NCBI GenBank assembly: GCA_026196495.1
Contig: JAPHSY010000030.1
Span: forward strand, 1-64,000
DNA length: 64,000 nt
Origin: Magnetovibrio sp.
GTDB taxonomy: Bacteria; Pseudomonadota; Alphaproteobacteria; Rhodospirillales; Magnetovibrionaceae
Direction of reading: 5' to 3'
A model generated the notes under the pieces. That model did not search any database. It had not been told where the DNA came from and saw only the letters and a program-made list of their open reading frames with translations. Of this stretch, positions 16,794 through 26,216 are shown piece after piece (the stretch's first letter is position 1; each line of letters begins with the position of its first letter). Position numbers and translations under genes: made by a program.

Positions 16794-18686
16794 TCACCCA
16801 GTTGCCGCTTCTAGATCGGCTTCGGCATTAAGCCAGTATTCTTCCGCAGCTTCGAGTTGCTTTTCCACCTTGCCCAATTGAATTTGTAAACGTGTGAGTT
16901 CATCAGAAGGTGCGGTGTACAGGTTTGGATTCGCCAGTTGCTCTTGGAGTTTAGTTTGTTCTTGCCCCAAGCGTGTGACCTCTTTTTCGGCCTTTTGTAC
17001 AGCCTTGCGCAGATGGGATGTTGCTGCACGGGCCTCTGCGCGGGCTTTGCGGTCGGCTTTTTTATCAACGCGGGCTTCATCAGACGAACCGGTACTGCCT
17101 TGGGCGGTGTCTTTCTGGATGCGCCGTGCTTCCATGAGGGATCGTTTGTATTCGTCTAAGTCACCATCAAACTGTTTGCATTCGCCGTCATTGACCAACC
17201 ACAAACGGTCACACACCAATTCCACCAAGTGGGGATCGTGGCTCACCAACACCACGGCACCGTCATAGGTGTTAAGTGCTTCGACCAAGGCCTCACGTGC
17301 ATCGACATCCAAGTGGTTGGTGGGTTCGTCCAACAACATGATGTGCGGTGCGGTGCGGCTCATATTGGCGAACAGCAGGCGGGCTTTTTCACCGCCGGAT
17401 AGGTTTTTGATGGTGGTGTCGGCCTTTGATTGTTCGAAACCAAAGCGGCCCAAGTGGGCACGGACTTTAGCCTCAATCATGTCCTCCATCAGGCCTTGCA
17501 TGTACTCATAAGCTGTTTCTGCTTCGGGGAGTTCTTCGGCTTGGTGCTGGGCAAAGTAACCGACCTCCAGCTTTTTTGATTTGATGATTTTACCGTTTTG
17601 GGGTGTCAGACGACCCGCCAACATTTTCATCATGGTGGATTTACCATTGCCGTTGGCCCCCAACAACGCAATACGGTCATCCATATCGATACGCAGATCC
17701 AAGTCCTTGAGAATCGATTTTCCGGGCTCATAGCCTAAGTCTACCTCGTCCATGGCAATGAGAGGCGGGGACAATGGTGCAGGATTGGGAAATGTGAAGC
17801 TGATGGTTTTGTCTTCAATCACCGTGGCGATGGGCTCCATTTTTTCCAACATCTTCAAACGGCTTTGGGCTTGGCGGGCTTTGGTTGCTTTGGCGCGGAA
17901 ACGGTCCACAAAGGATTGGATACGACGTTGTTCTGCCAATTGCTTGGTGCGGTTCTTCGCTTGTTGGCCCAGGCGTTCGCGCCGGGTTTTTTCGAAGAAG
18001 TCGTAATTTCCGGCGTAGCGTGTGAGTTTGAGTTCTTCCAGATGAATGATTTCATCCACAGCCGTATTCAAAAGCGTGCGATCGTGGGAAATCACCAAAA
18101 TTGTGCCACGCCAGTTGGCCAGATAATTTTCCAACCACAAGGTTGCTTCCAAGTCCAAGTGGTTGGTGGGTTCATCCAGCAGCAATAGGTCGGGGGCCGC
18201 AAACAACACCGCCGCTAAGGCCACGCGCATGCGCCAGCCGCCGGAAAAATCGGAACAGGGGCGTTGTTGGGCTTCTTCATCAAACCCCAGGCCCGAGAGA
18301 ATCCGCGCTGCACGTGCCGGGGCGGCGTGGGCGTCAATATCGGCCAAACGGGTATGAACTTCGCCAATTCGGTCAGGATCGGTCACGGTTTCGGCCTCAG
18401 CCAACAGGGCGGTGCGCTCTGCATCAGCGGCGAGAACGGTATCAATCAGGCTCTCAGGGCCGCTGGGGGCTTCCTGGGCGACCATACCAAGTTTTGCGCC
18501 GGGGCGAAGGTTGATTGCCCCGTCGTCACCGGTGATTTCACCGGATATCAGCTTGAAAAGGGTGGACTTTCCCGTGCCATTCCGGCCCACAAGGCCAACT
18601 TTGTGGCCTTTGGGAATGGCAACGGTGGCGCCTTCCAAAAGGACGCGCCCGCCAATACGATAGGTGAGGTCATTAATGTGCAACAT
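16794..18686 (-). CDS. ABC-F family ATPase (Uup/YheS-like)
   Basis: 630 aa soluble protein with two ABC ATPase domains and no membrane segments. ABC-F proteins act on ribosomes, as translation factors or ribosome-protection factors. Walker A motifs are GRNGTGKST (about 34-42) and GANGNGKST (about 339-347). Signature motifs are SDFSGGWRMRVALA and NLSGGEKARLLFA, each followed by LLLDEPTNHLD or MLLDEPTNHLD. The interdomain linker is the basic RTKQLAEQRR helix, and a C-terminal coiled coil (about 550-625) resembles the Uup DNA-binding extension. It is divergent from ndk. It looks like a housekeeping member rather than a resistance protein. Confidence 0.9.
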   Translation of the reverse strand: MLHINDLTYRIGGRVLLEGATVAIPKGHKVGLVGRNGTGKSTLFKLISGEITGDDGAINLRPGAKLGMVAQEAPSGPESLIDTVLAADAERTALLAEAETVTDPDRIGEVHTRLADIDAHAAPARAARILSGLGFDEEAQQRPCSDFSGGWRMRVALAAVLFAAPDLLLLDEPTNHLDLEATLWLENYLANWRGTILVISHDRTLLNTAVDEIIHLEELKLTRYAGNYDFFEKTRRERLGQQAKNRTKQLAEQRRIQSFVDRFRAKATKARQAQSRLKMLEKMEPIATVIEDKTISFTFPNPAPLSPPLIAMDEVDLGYEPGKSILKDLDLRIDMDDRIALLGANGNGKSTMMKMLAGRLTPQNGKIIKSKKLEVGYFAQHQAEELPEAETAYEYMQGLMEDMIEAKVRAHLGRFGFEQSKADTTIKNLSGGEKARLLFANMSRTAPHIMLLDEPTNHLDVDAREALVEALNTYDGAVVLVSHDPHLVELVCDRLWLVNDGECKQFDGDLDEYKRSLMEARRIQKDTAQGSTGSSDEARVDKKADRKARAEARAATSHLRKAVQKAEKEVTRLGQEQTKLQEQLANPNLYTAPSDELTRLQIQLGKVEKQLEAAEEYWLNAEADLEAATG

Positions 18687-18858
18687 GGCGGGGCTTTTAG
18701 CACGGAGCAGAGGCTTGCGGAACCATCAACTAATTAAGAACTGTTCAACTGTGTAAAACCACCCTTGTCATGGGGGGCTGATTTGGCTATAACCCCGCGA
18801 CCCGGCCCAGTCGTGGCCGAAAGAGAATTTTCCTTTAACAGCAACAGGGCTCTTGAGC

Positions 18859-19281
18859 ATGGCTGTCGAACGCACATTGTCGATTATCAAACCGGACGCT
18901 ACCGAACGTAACCTGACCGGTAAGATCAATTCTTACATCGAAGAAGCGGGTCTGCGCATCATTGCACAGAAACGTATCCGTCTCACCCGCGACCAAGCGG
19001 AGCAATTCTACTCAGTCCACGCAGAACGTTCGTTCTTCGGTGAATTGGTGGATTTCATGCTCTCCGGTCCGGTGGTTGTTCAAATCCTGGAAGGTGAAAA
19101 CGCCATCACGAAATATCGTGAAGTTATGGGCGCCACCAACCCGGCAAACGCCGACGAAGGCACCATCCGTAAGGATTTCGCCATCGACGTGCAGAACAAC
19201 TCTGTACACGGCTCCGACGCACCGGAAACGGCTGCTGTCGAAACCGCATTCTTCTTCTCTGGTGTGGAAATCGCTGGCTAA
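18859..19281 (+). CDS. ndk: Nucleoside diphosphate kinase
   Basis: 140 aa, normal for the family. It transfers the gamma phosphate of ATP to NDPs through a phospho-histidine. The active-site motif is [13 protein letters not shown], with the catalytic His at about 117, and the N-terminal [15 protein letters not shown] is also typical. The ATG at 18859 is used rather than the in-frame TTG at 18853 because AGGG lies about 10 bases upstream and family members start MAVERT. A strong intrinsic terminator follows the stop, so it is monocistronic. Confidence 0.97.
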   Translation: MAVERTLSIIKPDATERNLTGKINSYIEEAGLRIIAQKRIRLTRDQAEQFYSVHAERSFFGELVDFMLSGPVVVQILEGENAITKYREVMGATNPANADEGTIRKDFAIDVQNNSVHGSDAPETAAVETAFFFSGVEIAG

Positions 19282-19308
19282 GCGATCTCGACCCAGTCGA
19301 TGAATTGA

Positions 19309-19338
19309 AAAGGTCGCTCTTTCGAGGGCGACCTTTTT
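19309..19338 (+). terminator. Intrinsic terminator of ndk
   Basis: AAAGGTCGC at 19309-19317 pairs with GCGACCTTT at 19328-19336 around an 10-base loop, followed by a seven-T run. It lies 28 bp after the ndk stop. Confidence 0.9.
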
Positions 19339-19380
19339 TTATTGGGTGACATTGCTCCCCCGCGTACCTAACCTTTAGGT

Positions 19381-19983
19381 ATGCGTATTTTTGCATTCAT
19401 CATTGGTTTATGCTTCTGCCTGCCAGTTCAGGCTGCGGACAACATCGGTGCGGTCGAACGTACACGTGGTGAGGCGACTGCAATCCGCGGTCAAGTTGCC
19501 CACGACCTTAGCCAAGGCAGCGCCGTTGTGTTTCGCGACCTGTTGCGCACCGGGCAGCAATCCCGGCTTCAGGTGAGCTTCATAGATGGTTCCAGCCTCA
19601 CTTTGGGGGATGATGCAGAGCTTTCCATTGATGAAATGGTTTATGAGCCTAAGACTAAAGGCCGCGCCGTGTTACGCTTGACGCAAGGCGTATTTCGTAT
19701 GGTGTCGGGCAAAATCAATAAGGTTCCGGGTGGTAGCCTTACAATTCAAACGCCTTTGGCGACCATTGGTGTGCGTGGCACGGACTTTTGGGGGCAACAA
19801 ACCCAAGATACCTTACTCATGGCGCTTTTGGATCGTGGCGAGCTGACCATTGAAACCGCGGATGGAACCGTAAAACTCTCCAACCCGCTGCATGCCGTGA
19901 AAGTACAAAAGGGTGAGCCGCTGGAGACTTTCATCTTAACCCCGGAACAACTTAAATCAGCCGTGAAAACCGTGGCGTGGTAG
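19381..19983 (+). CDS. Secreted FecR-domain protein
   Basis: 200 aa. A signal peptide (residues 1-18, ending VQAAD) precedes a FecR/stage II-type beta-rich domain (about 40-160): GSAVVFRDLLRTGQQSRLQV, FIDGSSLTLGDDAELSIDE, then TPLATIGVRGTDFWG, the conserved GxRGTxF motif. Unlike true FecR anti-sigma factors it has no N-terminal cytoplasmic anti-sigma region, no membrane anchor and no sigma factor gene beside it. It is therefore probably a periplasmic or surface protein with an unknown partner. The gene starts 14 bp upstream of the monooxygenase-like gene's ribosome region and may be cotranscribed with it. Confidence 0.8.
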   Translation: MRIFAFIIGLCFCLPVQAADNIGAVERTRGEATAIRGQVAHDLSQGSAVVFRDLLRTGQQSRLQVSFIDGSSLTLGDDAELSIDEMVYEPKTKGRAVLRLTQGVFRMVSGKINKVPGGSLTIQTPLATIGVRGTDFWGQQTQDTLLMALLDRGELTIETADGTVKLSNPLHAVKVQKGEPLETFILTPEQLKSAVKTVAW

Positions 19984-19996
19984 AACAGGAAACACC

Positions 19997-20341
19997 ATGA
20001 TTGCCGTTATCTTCGAAGTCTGGCCCGACCCAGACCACAAACAAGAATACCTGGACATTGCGGCAGATCTGCGCCCACTCCTGGACGATATTGATGGGTT
20101 TATTTCCATCGAACGGTTTGAGAGCCTGATTGAGCCCGGCAAAATTCTTTCTCTTTCATTCTGGCGTGACGAAGAGGCCGTTCAAGAATGGCGTAATTTG
20201 GAACAGCACCGTGCCGCTCAATCCAAAGGCCGGGGTGGGGTGTTTGCCAACTACCGTCTGCGTGTCGCGGGCGTGATACGGGATTATGGCATGGAGGATC
20301 GCGACGGGGCGCCAAGCGATTCCCGCTCGGCTCATGATTAA
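19997..20341 (+). CDS. Antibiotic-biosynthesis-monooxygenase (ABM) fold protein
   Basis: 114 aa, dimeric alpha-beta barrel family. Visible features are MIAVIFEVWPDPDHKQEYLD, the SIERFESLIEPGKILSLSFW strand pair and the EAVQEWRNLEQHRAAQSKGR helix with its conserved HRxAQ. Relatives include small cofactor-free monooxygenases, haem-degrading proteins and many of unknown substrate. It lies 13 bp after the FecR-domain gene. Its 3' end overlaps the convergent SRPBCC gene by 4 bp. Confidence 0.8.
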   Translation: MIAVIFEVWPDPDHKQEYLDIAADLRPLLDDIDGFISIERFESLIEPGKILSLSFWRDEEAVQEWRNLEQHRAAQSKGRGGVFANYRLRVAGVIRDYGMEDRDGAPSDSRSAHD

Positions 20342-20772
20342 TCCAGATTGATCTGAATATCACCCGGGAAGGGCTGACCTTCGCCCGTTTCCAGATAGTT
20401 TCTCAGGCTCAATAGAAACACCGCCCACTTGGTGGAACAATGGTGGAAGAAGGGGACTTCTTCAGCCCAACCCGCATGCTTGAACATTACGTGGGTTTGT
20501 CTGTTGTCTTCAAAGACGTGAAAGCTGATGTGTGTGCCGATCCATTCATCTGGCCCGGCGGTGCATTCCCATATAACGCGATCATCAGAGCTTTCTTCCA
20601 CACGCATATCCGGCCCCATATCGGGAAATCGAAACTTAATCGTGCCTCCAATGTCGGGGGAACCTGACGTGTGCAACGTCCACCACTCAGAGAGTCCCTC
20701 AATGGTGTTGAGCGCACGCATCACCTGAGCCGGGGGTGCCGATGTCCCAATTGTCAAACAGATATTCACCAT
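20338..20772 (-). CDS. SRPBCC (AHSA1/START-like) family protein
   Basis: 144 aa, activator-of-Hsp90-ATPase / polyketide cyclase-like fold with a hydrophobic cavity. The typical pattern is APPAQVMRALNTIEGLSEWWT near the start, GGTIKFRFPDMGPDM in the middle and WAVFLLSLRNYLETGEGQPF at the end. The ligand is unknown. It is convergent with the ABM gene and overlaps its last codons. The 77-bp gap to purN on the same strand is too short to prove separate transcription. Confidence 0.8.
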   Translation of the reverse strand: MVNICLTIGTSAPPAQVMRALNTIEGLSEWWTLHTSGSPDIGGTIKFRFPDMGPDMRVEESSDDRVIWECTAGPDEWIGTHISFHVFEDNRQTHVMFKHAGWAEEVPFFHHCSTKWAVFLLSLRNYLETGEGQPFPGDIQINLD

Positions 20773-20849
20773 GTACCTAACCTCTCAAGTGTTGAGATGT
20801 GTTTTAGGCATATGGGGCGGACTGATGGGAAATTAAACAGATTTGGAAA

Positions 20850-21491
20850 CTAACCCACCGGATTAACCATCGCCCCATGGGGAATGGGCGCGTCTGTAAT
20901 CACCACACGCTCCGCACTCACCCGCACACGGCCCTCAGCGATATAACGCACGGCCTGCGGATAAACCACGTGTTCTTGTTCTAAAATACGCCCAGCTAAC
21001 GCATCGGCATCATCTTCAGGGTGCACGGGCACCACGGCTTGGATGATGATGGGGCCTTCGTCCATGGCGGGGCGTACGAAGTGGACGGTGCAGCCGGAAA
21101 AGCGCGCACCATCCTCGATCGCGCGTTCGTGTACGTGCAGGCCTTTGTAAGATGGCAGGAGCGACGGGTGGATGTTGATCAGTTTGTCACGCCATTTGCG
21201 CACGAACCCGTCAGACAACAAACGCATAAAGCCCGCCAAGCACACAAGTTCGGCATCGGCTTCGGTAATTTTTTGGCTCATGGCTTCGTCGAAGCTTTCG
21301 CGGTCATCAAAATCTTTGTGGCTCAGCACTGCTGTCGGGATGCCCGCTTGTTTGGCGCGTTCCAGGCCGTAAGCCTCGGCTTTGTTGGACAAGACCAAAA
21401 CGATTTCGGCGGGGAATTCTTCGGCTGCGCAGGCATCAATCAATGCCTGCAGGTTGGAACCGCGACCGGACACGAGGACAGCGAGCTTCAT
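20850..21491 (-). CDS. purN: Phosphoribosylglycinamide formyltransferase
   Basis: 213 aa. It formylates GAR with 10-formyl-THF, step 3 of purine synthesis. Motifs are VSGRGSNLQALIDACA at the N-terminus, AGFMRLLSDGFV, and the active-site region NIHPSLLPSYKGLHVHERAI (about 106-125), which contains the catalytic Asn-His of the HPS loop. DEGPIIIQAVVPV, with the third catalytic residue Asp, is near 144. It follows purM with a 5-bp gap, the usual purM-purN order in alphaproteobacteria. Confidence 0.96.
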   Translation of the reverse strand: MKLAVLVSGRGSNLQALIDACAAEEFPAEIVLVLSNKAEAYGLERAKQAGIPTAVLSHKDFDDRESFDEAMSQKITEADAELVCLAGFMRLLSDGFVRKWRDKLINIHPSLLPSYKGLHVHERAIEDGARFSGCTVHFVRPAMDEGPIIIQAVVPVHPEDDADALAGRILEQEHVVYPQAVRYIAEGRVRVSAERVVITDAPIPHGAMVNPVG

Positions 21492-21496
21492 CGAAC

Positions 21497-22624
21497 TTAA
21501 CCCCAGGCTTTGTCAGCGTTATTGAGAACCACGCCTTCGTTGCCGTCTGGGCGGGCGATGATGCGACCGATTTCAAAGACTTTCTCACCTTCGTCTTCGA
21601 AGATGGCTTTGAGCTCTTGCGCTTTGGATGCTTCAACCACCACGGCCATGCCAACACCACAGTTAAAGGTGCGGGCCATTTCGGTGGCGGCGATGTTGCC
21701 TTCTTTTTGCAACCAGCGAAATACCGCAGGGGTGTCCCAAGATGTGGCGTCCACTTCGGCTGCCAGATTGTCGGGCAGTACGCGGGGGATGTTTTCCAAA
21801 ACACCACCGCCGGTGATGTGGCTCAGCGCGTGTACGCCACCGGCCTTGATCGCAGCCAAGCAGGACTTTACATAAATTTTGGTGGGGACCAACAGCGCTT
21901 CGCCCAGGGTTTTGCCCGGTGCAAATGGAGCTTCGCCGTTGTAGGCCAAGCGGGCTTTGTCGACGATGTGGTCACGCAAGGCTTCTTGCATTTTGGTGTC
22001 GGCCGGGCCGTCAATGACTGCGTCAGAGACCACTTTGCGCACCAATGAGAAACCGTTGGAGTGCAGGCCATTGGAAGCCAGCCCCAAAATCACGTCGCCG
22101 TCTTGGACCAAACCGGGTGTGATGATTTCGTCGCGCTCAACGGCGCCAACGCAAAAGCCTGCTAGGTCATAGTCTCCACCGCTGTACATGCCGGGCATTT
22201 CTGCGGTTTCACCACCGATCAGGGCACAACCGGACTGGCGGCAGCCTTCGGCGATACCGGAAACAATGGCTTTCCCAGCTTCGACTTTCAATTTGCCGGT
22301 GGCGTAATAATCCAGGAAAAACAGCGGTTCTGCACCTTGAACCACCAAATCGTTGACGCACATGGCAACCAAGTCGATGCCAACCGTGTCATGGATGCCG
22401 GTAGAAATGGCGATTTTCAGCTTGGTACCAACACCGTCCGTACCTGCGACCAAAATTGGGTCTTTAAAACCCGCAGCCTTAAGATCAAACATTGCCCCAA
22501 AACCGCCCAATCCTGATGCTACACCTGAACGTGTCGTGGATTTGGCATCGTCTTTGATGGCCTCGACCAGTGCATTGCCCGCGTCAATATCGACGCCTGC
22601 GTCTTTGTAGCTTGCCCCGGACAT
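21497..22624 (-). CDS. purM: Phosphoribosylformylglycinamidine cyclo-ligase
   Basis: 375 aa. It makes AIR from FGAM and ATP, step 5 of purine synthesis. The start is the ATG at 22624 ([19 protein letters not shown]) with AAGGAGA about 8 bases upstream; the 46 extra in-frame codons further up are not family-like. Motifs are [30 protein letters not shown] (the ATP-binding region), [10 protein letters not shown] and [16 protein letters not shown]. It heads purM-purN and is divergent from the DUF2066 gene. Confidence 0.97.
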   Translation of the reverse strand: MSGASYKDAGVDIDAGNALVEAIKDDAKSTTRSGVASGLGGFGAMFDLKAAGFKDPILVAGTDGVGTKLKIAISTGIHDTVGIDLVAMCVNDLVVQGAEPLFFLDYYATGKLKVEAGKAIVSGIAEGCRQSGCALIGGETAEMPGMYSGGDYDLAGFCVGAVERDEIITPGLVQDGDVILGLASNGLHSNGFSLVRKVVSDAVIDGPADTKMQEALRDHIVDKARLAYNGEAPFAPGKTLGEALLVPTKIYVKSCLAAIKAGGVHALSHITGGGVLENIPRVLPDNLAAEVDATSWDTPAVFRWLQKEGNIAATEMARTFNCGVGMAVVVEASKAQELKAIFEDEGEKVFEIGRIIARPDGNEGVVLNNADKAWG

Positions 22625-22780
22625 GGTGGTCTCCTTGATCTCTGTCTGCGGTGTGAATAAATGCCGCTCTGGTAATGATGGCTCAACGTGGTAAAACCAG
22701 TGCCAAACCTGTATGAGTAAAGGTGAAACATACCCATTTGGGGACGCTTTGCAATGGCGCAAAATAAGGGAATACGCCTA

Positions 22781-23917
22781 ATGAGAACAGCAACCGCCCA
22801 TGGACTTGTATTTGGGCTTGTATTTGCTCTGATGTTGACGCTACTCAGTGGCCCGGTCAAAGCTGCGGCACCACGTCTGTTTGAGGTCTCAAACGTCGTT
22901 GTCGATGTGACAGCGGATTCGGCGGCGAACGCCCGTGTTCAAGCCCTGGCAAAGGCGGAAAAACAGGCTTTTGAGAAGCTTTTGAAGCGCCTGACCTTGC
23001 AGGCCTATCATAAACGGTTGCCGGAATTGACCTCGGAACAATTAACGGAATTGGTGCAGGACTTTCAGGTTGTCGACGAAAAAGCCTCGTCTGTGCGCTA
23101 TATCGCCAATTTAAGCTACCGTTTTCGTGCTGAAGCTGTCCGGTCTTTGCTGAATGCCCAAGGGATTCCCTTCGCCGAAACCTCATCCAAGCCTGTACTG
23201 ATGCTGCCTGTCTATCAGGCCGCTGGTGCTTTGTTGTTGTGGGATGATCCCAATCCGTGGCGTATGGCGTGGGGCAAGGCTTCAGAAAATGAGGTTAGCC
23301 AAGGCCTGGTGCCCATGGTTTTGCCAATGGGTGATTTGAACGATGTGCGCACCATTGGTGCAGAACAGGCCATCGAAGGTGATATGCCACGTTTGGAAGA
23401 AATTGCGCGCCGTTATGAGGCCGGTGATGTTGTTGTGGCCCACGGTATTTTACGTATGGATTCGTACAATGGCCTGCCGGAATTGGAAGTTTACCTAACG
23501 CGTTTTGGCTCAGCCCTTCAAGAACACACGGTGGTTAAAAGTTTTACATCAGAACCCGGTGACGATATTACGGACTTGTTGAATCGCGCCGTTGTCCAGT
23601 TGACCGCCCAAGTGGAAGACAATTGGAAGCAAGACAATTTAATCCAAACTGGGGCGACACAATTGCTGCCCATATCGGTTCCGGTTTCCGGTTTGGGGGA
23701 TTGGGTTAAAGTTCGCGATCGTCTCAACGGTGTTGCTGTGGTGCAAAAAACCGATTTGGTGCTGCTACGCTTGGATGAAGTGCGCTTGAACCTGCATTTC
23801 ATTGGCGATGCTGAACAATTGGCGCTGTCTTTGGATCAAGCTGATTTGAGCTTGTGGGAGGAAGCCGGGCAGTGGTACTTGGCGCAGAAAATTTCTCAAT
23901 CCACAGCCCAGCAATAA
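22781..23917 (+). CDS. DUF2066 domain exported protein
   Basis: 378 aa from the ATG at 22781, supported by AAGGGA about 10 bases before; an upstream ATG at 22754 gives a longer N-terminus. A signal peptide (hydrophobic run to VKAAAP) is followed by FEVSNVVVDVTADSAANARV and RVQALAKAEKQAFEKLLKRL, typical of DUF2066. The family is widespread in proteobacteria and its role is unknown. Its position between purM and the CDP-alcohol phosphatidyltransferase, perM and hda genes is a recurrent neighbourhood. The gap to the next gene is 10 bp, so it heads an operon. Confidence 0.85.
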   Translation: MRTATAHGLVFGLVFALMLTLLSGPVKAAAPRLFEVSNVVVDVTADSAANARVQALAKAEKQAFEKLLKRLTLQAYHKRLPELTSEQLTELVQDFQVVDEKASSVRYIANLSYRFRAEAVRSLLNAQGIPFAETSSKPVLMLPVYQAAGALLLWDDPNPWRMAWGKASENEVSQGLVPMVLPMGDLNDVRTIGAEQAIEGDMPRLEEIARRYEAGDVVVAHGILRMDSYNGLPELEVYLTRFGSALQEHTVVKSFTSEPGDDITDLLNRAVVQLTAQVEDNWKQDNLIQTGATQLLPISVPVSGLGDWVKVRDRLNGVAVVQKTDLVLLRLDEVRLNLHFIGDAEQLALSLDQADLSLWEEAGQWYLAQKISQSTAQQ

Positions 23918-23927
23918 GTTTGCTGTT

Positions 23928-24476
23928 TTGGTAAATCTACCCAACATCATTACCCTGTTGCGCATTGCAGCTACGCCAATTGTGGTGTGGCTGATTGTTG
24001 AACAGTACATGATGTGGGCGTTTTGGGTGTTCGTTGTGGCGGGGATTTCCGATGCTGTAGACGGATTTATCGCCAAGCAATTCAATATGGAAACGGAGCT
24101 GGGGAAATATCTTGACCCCATCGCCGACAAAGCGTTGTTGGTTTCCGTCTATATTACCTTAGGTATTTGGGGGCATATCCCGACATGGTTGGTGATTTTG
24201 GTGGTGTTTCGCGACCTAGCTATCGTTGGGGGTGCATTGCTCTTTGAAACCATGACACATTCACTTACCATGCAACCGTTGATGATCAGTAAAATCAACA
24301 CGACGCTGCAGATTGCCTTGGTATCTGCCGTCATGGCCATGGTTGGTTATGGCATTGAATTGGATGGGGCATTGGACTTGCTGGTGGCTTTAACCGCTGC
24401 GGCAACCGTACTTTCGGGTTTGGCATATGCTGTGGTATGGGTGAAAAACTGGTCGCAGTTGGAGGACGATACATGA
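23928..24476 (+). CDS. CDP-alcohol phosphatidyltransferase family protein
   Basis: 182 aa membrane enzyme with about five hydrophobic segments. The CDP-OH-P motif is present as SDAVDGFIAK, followed by the GKYLDPIADK half (G-x3-D-x3-D); the usual Arg after Ala is Lys here. Members join CDP-diacylglycerol to glycerol phosphate, inositol or a second phospholipid. Similar short proteins include PgsA (phosphatidylglycerophosphate synthase) and cardiolipin synthases, and I cannot choose from sequence alone. It begins with TTG at 23928 and ends in an ATGA overlap with perM. Confidence 0.82.
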   Translation: MVNLPNIITLLRIAATPIVVWLIVEQYMMWAFWVFVVAGISDAVDGFIAKQFNMETELGKYLDPIADKALLVSVYITLGIWGHIPTWLVILVVFRDLAIVGGALLFETMTHSLTMQPLMISKINTTLQIALVSAVMAMVGYGIELDGALDLLVALTAAATVLSGLAYAVVWVKNWSQLEDDT

Positions 24477-25525
24477 GCAGTGATAAACAGATGTGGATCT
24501 GGATTGCGTCCTTCGCGGTCTTTTTGGTGTTGCTCTATCTGCTCAGTGATGTGCTGACCCCGTTTGTTGCGGGTTTGGCTGTGGCCTATTTTTTAGATCC
24601 AGTCGCCGATAAGTTGGAGGCTCTTTTTAAATCGCGATCTGCTGCAACTGCATTGATTTTGCTGGTGTTTTTTATAGTTGTGACCGCTTTAGGTGTGGCG
24701 TTGTTTCCTCTGTTACAAGCACAGATCACAGGCTTGGTCGCGCGCATCCCCGAAGCCGTTAATGCTGCCCACGAATTGATAGATCCTTTGATTGCACGCA
24801 TCGAACAAGAATTGGGTGCGAGTGAAATGCAAAAACTCAAAGACAACGCAGGTGCTTTTGCAGGCAAAGCGGTTTCTTGGGTTTTGGATGTCTTACAGAG
24901 CTTGTTCTTAGGCGGCAAAGCTATCGTCAATACACTCTCATTGCTGTTCATTATGCCCATCGTGGCGTTTTTCTTGCTGCGCGATTGGGACTTGTTGGTG
25001 GAAAAGGTTGATAGCCTATTGCCCCGTAATTCTCGGGAAACCATTCGCGATCAGTTTCGTGAAATTGATGCCACCATCGCGGGCTTTGTCCGGGGGCAAG
25101 CTACGGTGTGCTTGGCGTTGGGAACCATCTACGCCACGGGCCTCACTTTGGTGGGCCTAGAGTTTGGTCTGTTGATCGGTTTGGGTACGGGCTTGATGGC
25201 ATTTGTTCCCTATGTCGGCATGGTGATTGGTCTGATGGTGGCCTTCGGCGTCGCCATAATGCAGTTTTCCGATGTTGTGTCGTTTTTGATGGTGGCTGCT
25301 GTATTTGCCTTCGGACAAGGTTTTGACGCGGCGTTCTTGACCCCCAATTTGGTGGGCGGGCGTGTTGGCTTGCATCCGGTGTGGATTATCTTTGCCTTGA
25401 TGGCGGGCGGTTCTCTGTTTGGCTTTACAGGGGTTTTGTTGGCAGTTCCGGTGGCCTCTGTCATTGGTGTGTTGGTGCGTTTTGCCATTGGTCGCTATCG
25501 CACTTCGATACTCTACACAGGTTAG
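24473..25525 (+). CDS. AI-2E family transporter / PerM-like permease
   Basis: 350 aa, about eight membrane segments. The ATG at 24473 overlaps the upstream stop (ATGA) and has a GGAGG ribosome site 7 bases before. The C-terminal half carries the family pattern GLGTGLMAFVPYVGMVIG and AAVFAFGQGFDAAFLTPNLVG. Family members are putative exporters or permeases (PerM, TqsA, YdiK), and the cargo here is unknown. It is directly followed by hda after 5 bp, a pairing common in alphaproteobacteria. Confidence 0.88.
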   Translation: MSSDKQMWIWIASFAVFLVLLYLLSDVLTPFVAGLAVAYFLDPVADKLEALFKSRSAATALILLVFFIVVTALGVALFPLLQAQITGLVARIPEAVNAAHELIDPLIARIEQELGASEMQKLKDNAGAFAGKAVSWVLDVLQSLFLGGKAIVNTLSLLFIMPIVAFFLLRDWDLLVEKVDSLLPRNSRETIRDQFREIDATIAGFVRGQATVCLALGTIYATGLTLVGLEFGLLIGLGTGLMAFVPYVGMVIGLMVAFGVAIMQFSDVVSFLMVAAVFAFGQGFDAAFLTPNLVGGRVGLHPVWIIFALMAGGSLFGFTGVLLAVPVASVIGVLVRFAIGRYRTSILYTG

Positions 25526-25530
25526 TCGAC

Positions 25531-26205
25531 GTGCCTTCTCAACAAATTCCTTTCGATTTTGACCATCGCCCTGCCTTAGGTGGGGAAGATTTCTTGGTCT
25601 CTCCGTCAAATGCGGGTGCCATTGGCTGGGTAGAGCGCTGGCCGGACTGGCCGGGGCCTGTCTTGGTGATTGTTGGTCCGTCTGGGGCGGGCAAAACCCA
25701 CCTGGCCCATGTGTTCGAGACCCAAAGTGGGGCGTGCTTGGTGTCTGTTCAGGATTTAATAGACCAACGTGCCGATGGGGTGTTGGCTGGGGCTAAGGCC
25801 TTGATTTTGGAAGACCTTGAAACGTTTCTTGCGCAAGATTTGGCAGAAGAATTGCTGCATCTTTATAATCTGAGCCGGGAAGAGGGCATCAAAATCTTGA
25901 TGACCGCGAAGACCCCGCCAGCACGTTGGAATTTGACGTTGAAAGATTTGAGTTCGCGCCTCAACACGGCACCTGTCGCTGAAATCAGTCCACCTGATGA
26001 CATACTTTTAACGGCTCTCATCGTCAAACAATTCGCGGATCGACAGTTGGTCATAGACCAGGATGTCTTGACCTATATGCTGACGCGCATGGATCGATCA
26101 TTTTCTGGTGTGCAAAGTTTAATCCGCGCCGTGGATGAACGTGCATTATCACAAAAACGGGCCATCACCATTCCGTTGGTGCGTCAAGTGATTGAAGATT
26201 TATAA
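25531..26205 (+). CDS. hdaA: DnaA regulatory inactivator Hda (HdaA)
   Basis: 224 aa. Hda with the beta clamp stimulates ATP hydrolysis by DnaA and so limits re-initiation of replication. The GTG start at 25531 is chosen because it lies 5 bp after the perM stop and puts QQIPFDF, a clamp-binding QxxLPF-type motif, at the very N-terminus, where Hda needs it. The AAA+ core has Walker A GPSGAGKTHL (about 47) and the Walker B region ALILEDLETF. The arginine-finger region DRSFSGVQSLIRAVDERAL is near the C-terminus. The reading frame upstream of the GTG only shadows perM. Confidence 0.9.
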   Translation: MPSQQIPFDFDHRPALGGEDFLVSPSNAGAIGWVERWPDWPGPVLVIVGPSGAGKTHLAHVFETQSGACLVSVQDLIDQRADGVLAGAKALILEDLETFLAQDLAEELLHLYNLSREEGIKILMTAKTPPARWNLTLKDLSSRLNTAPVAEISPPDDILLTALIVKQFADRQLVIDQDVLTYMLTRMDRSFSGVQSLIRAVDERALSQKRAITIPLVRQVIEDL

Positions 26206-26216
26206 GAAGAAACACG

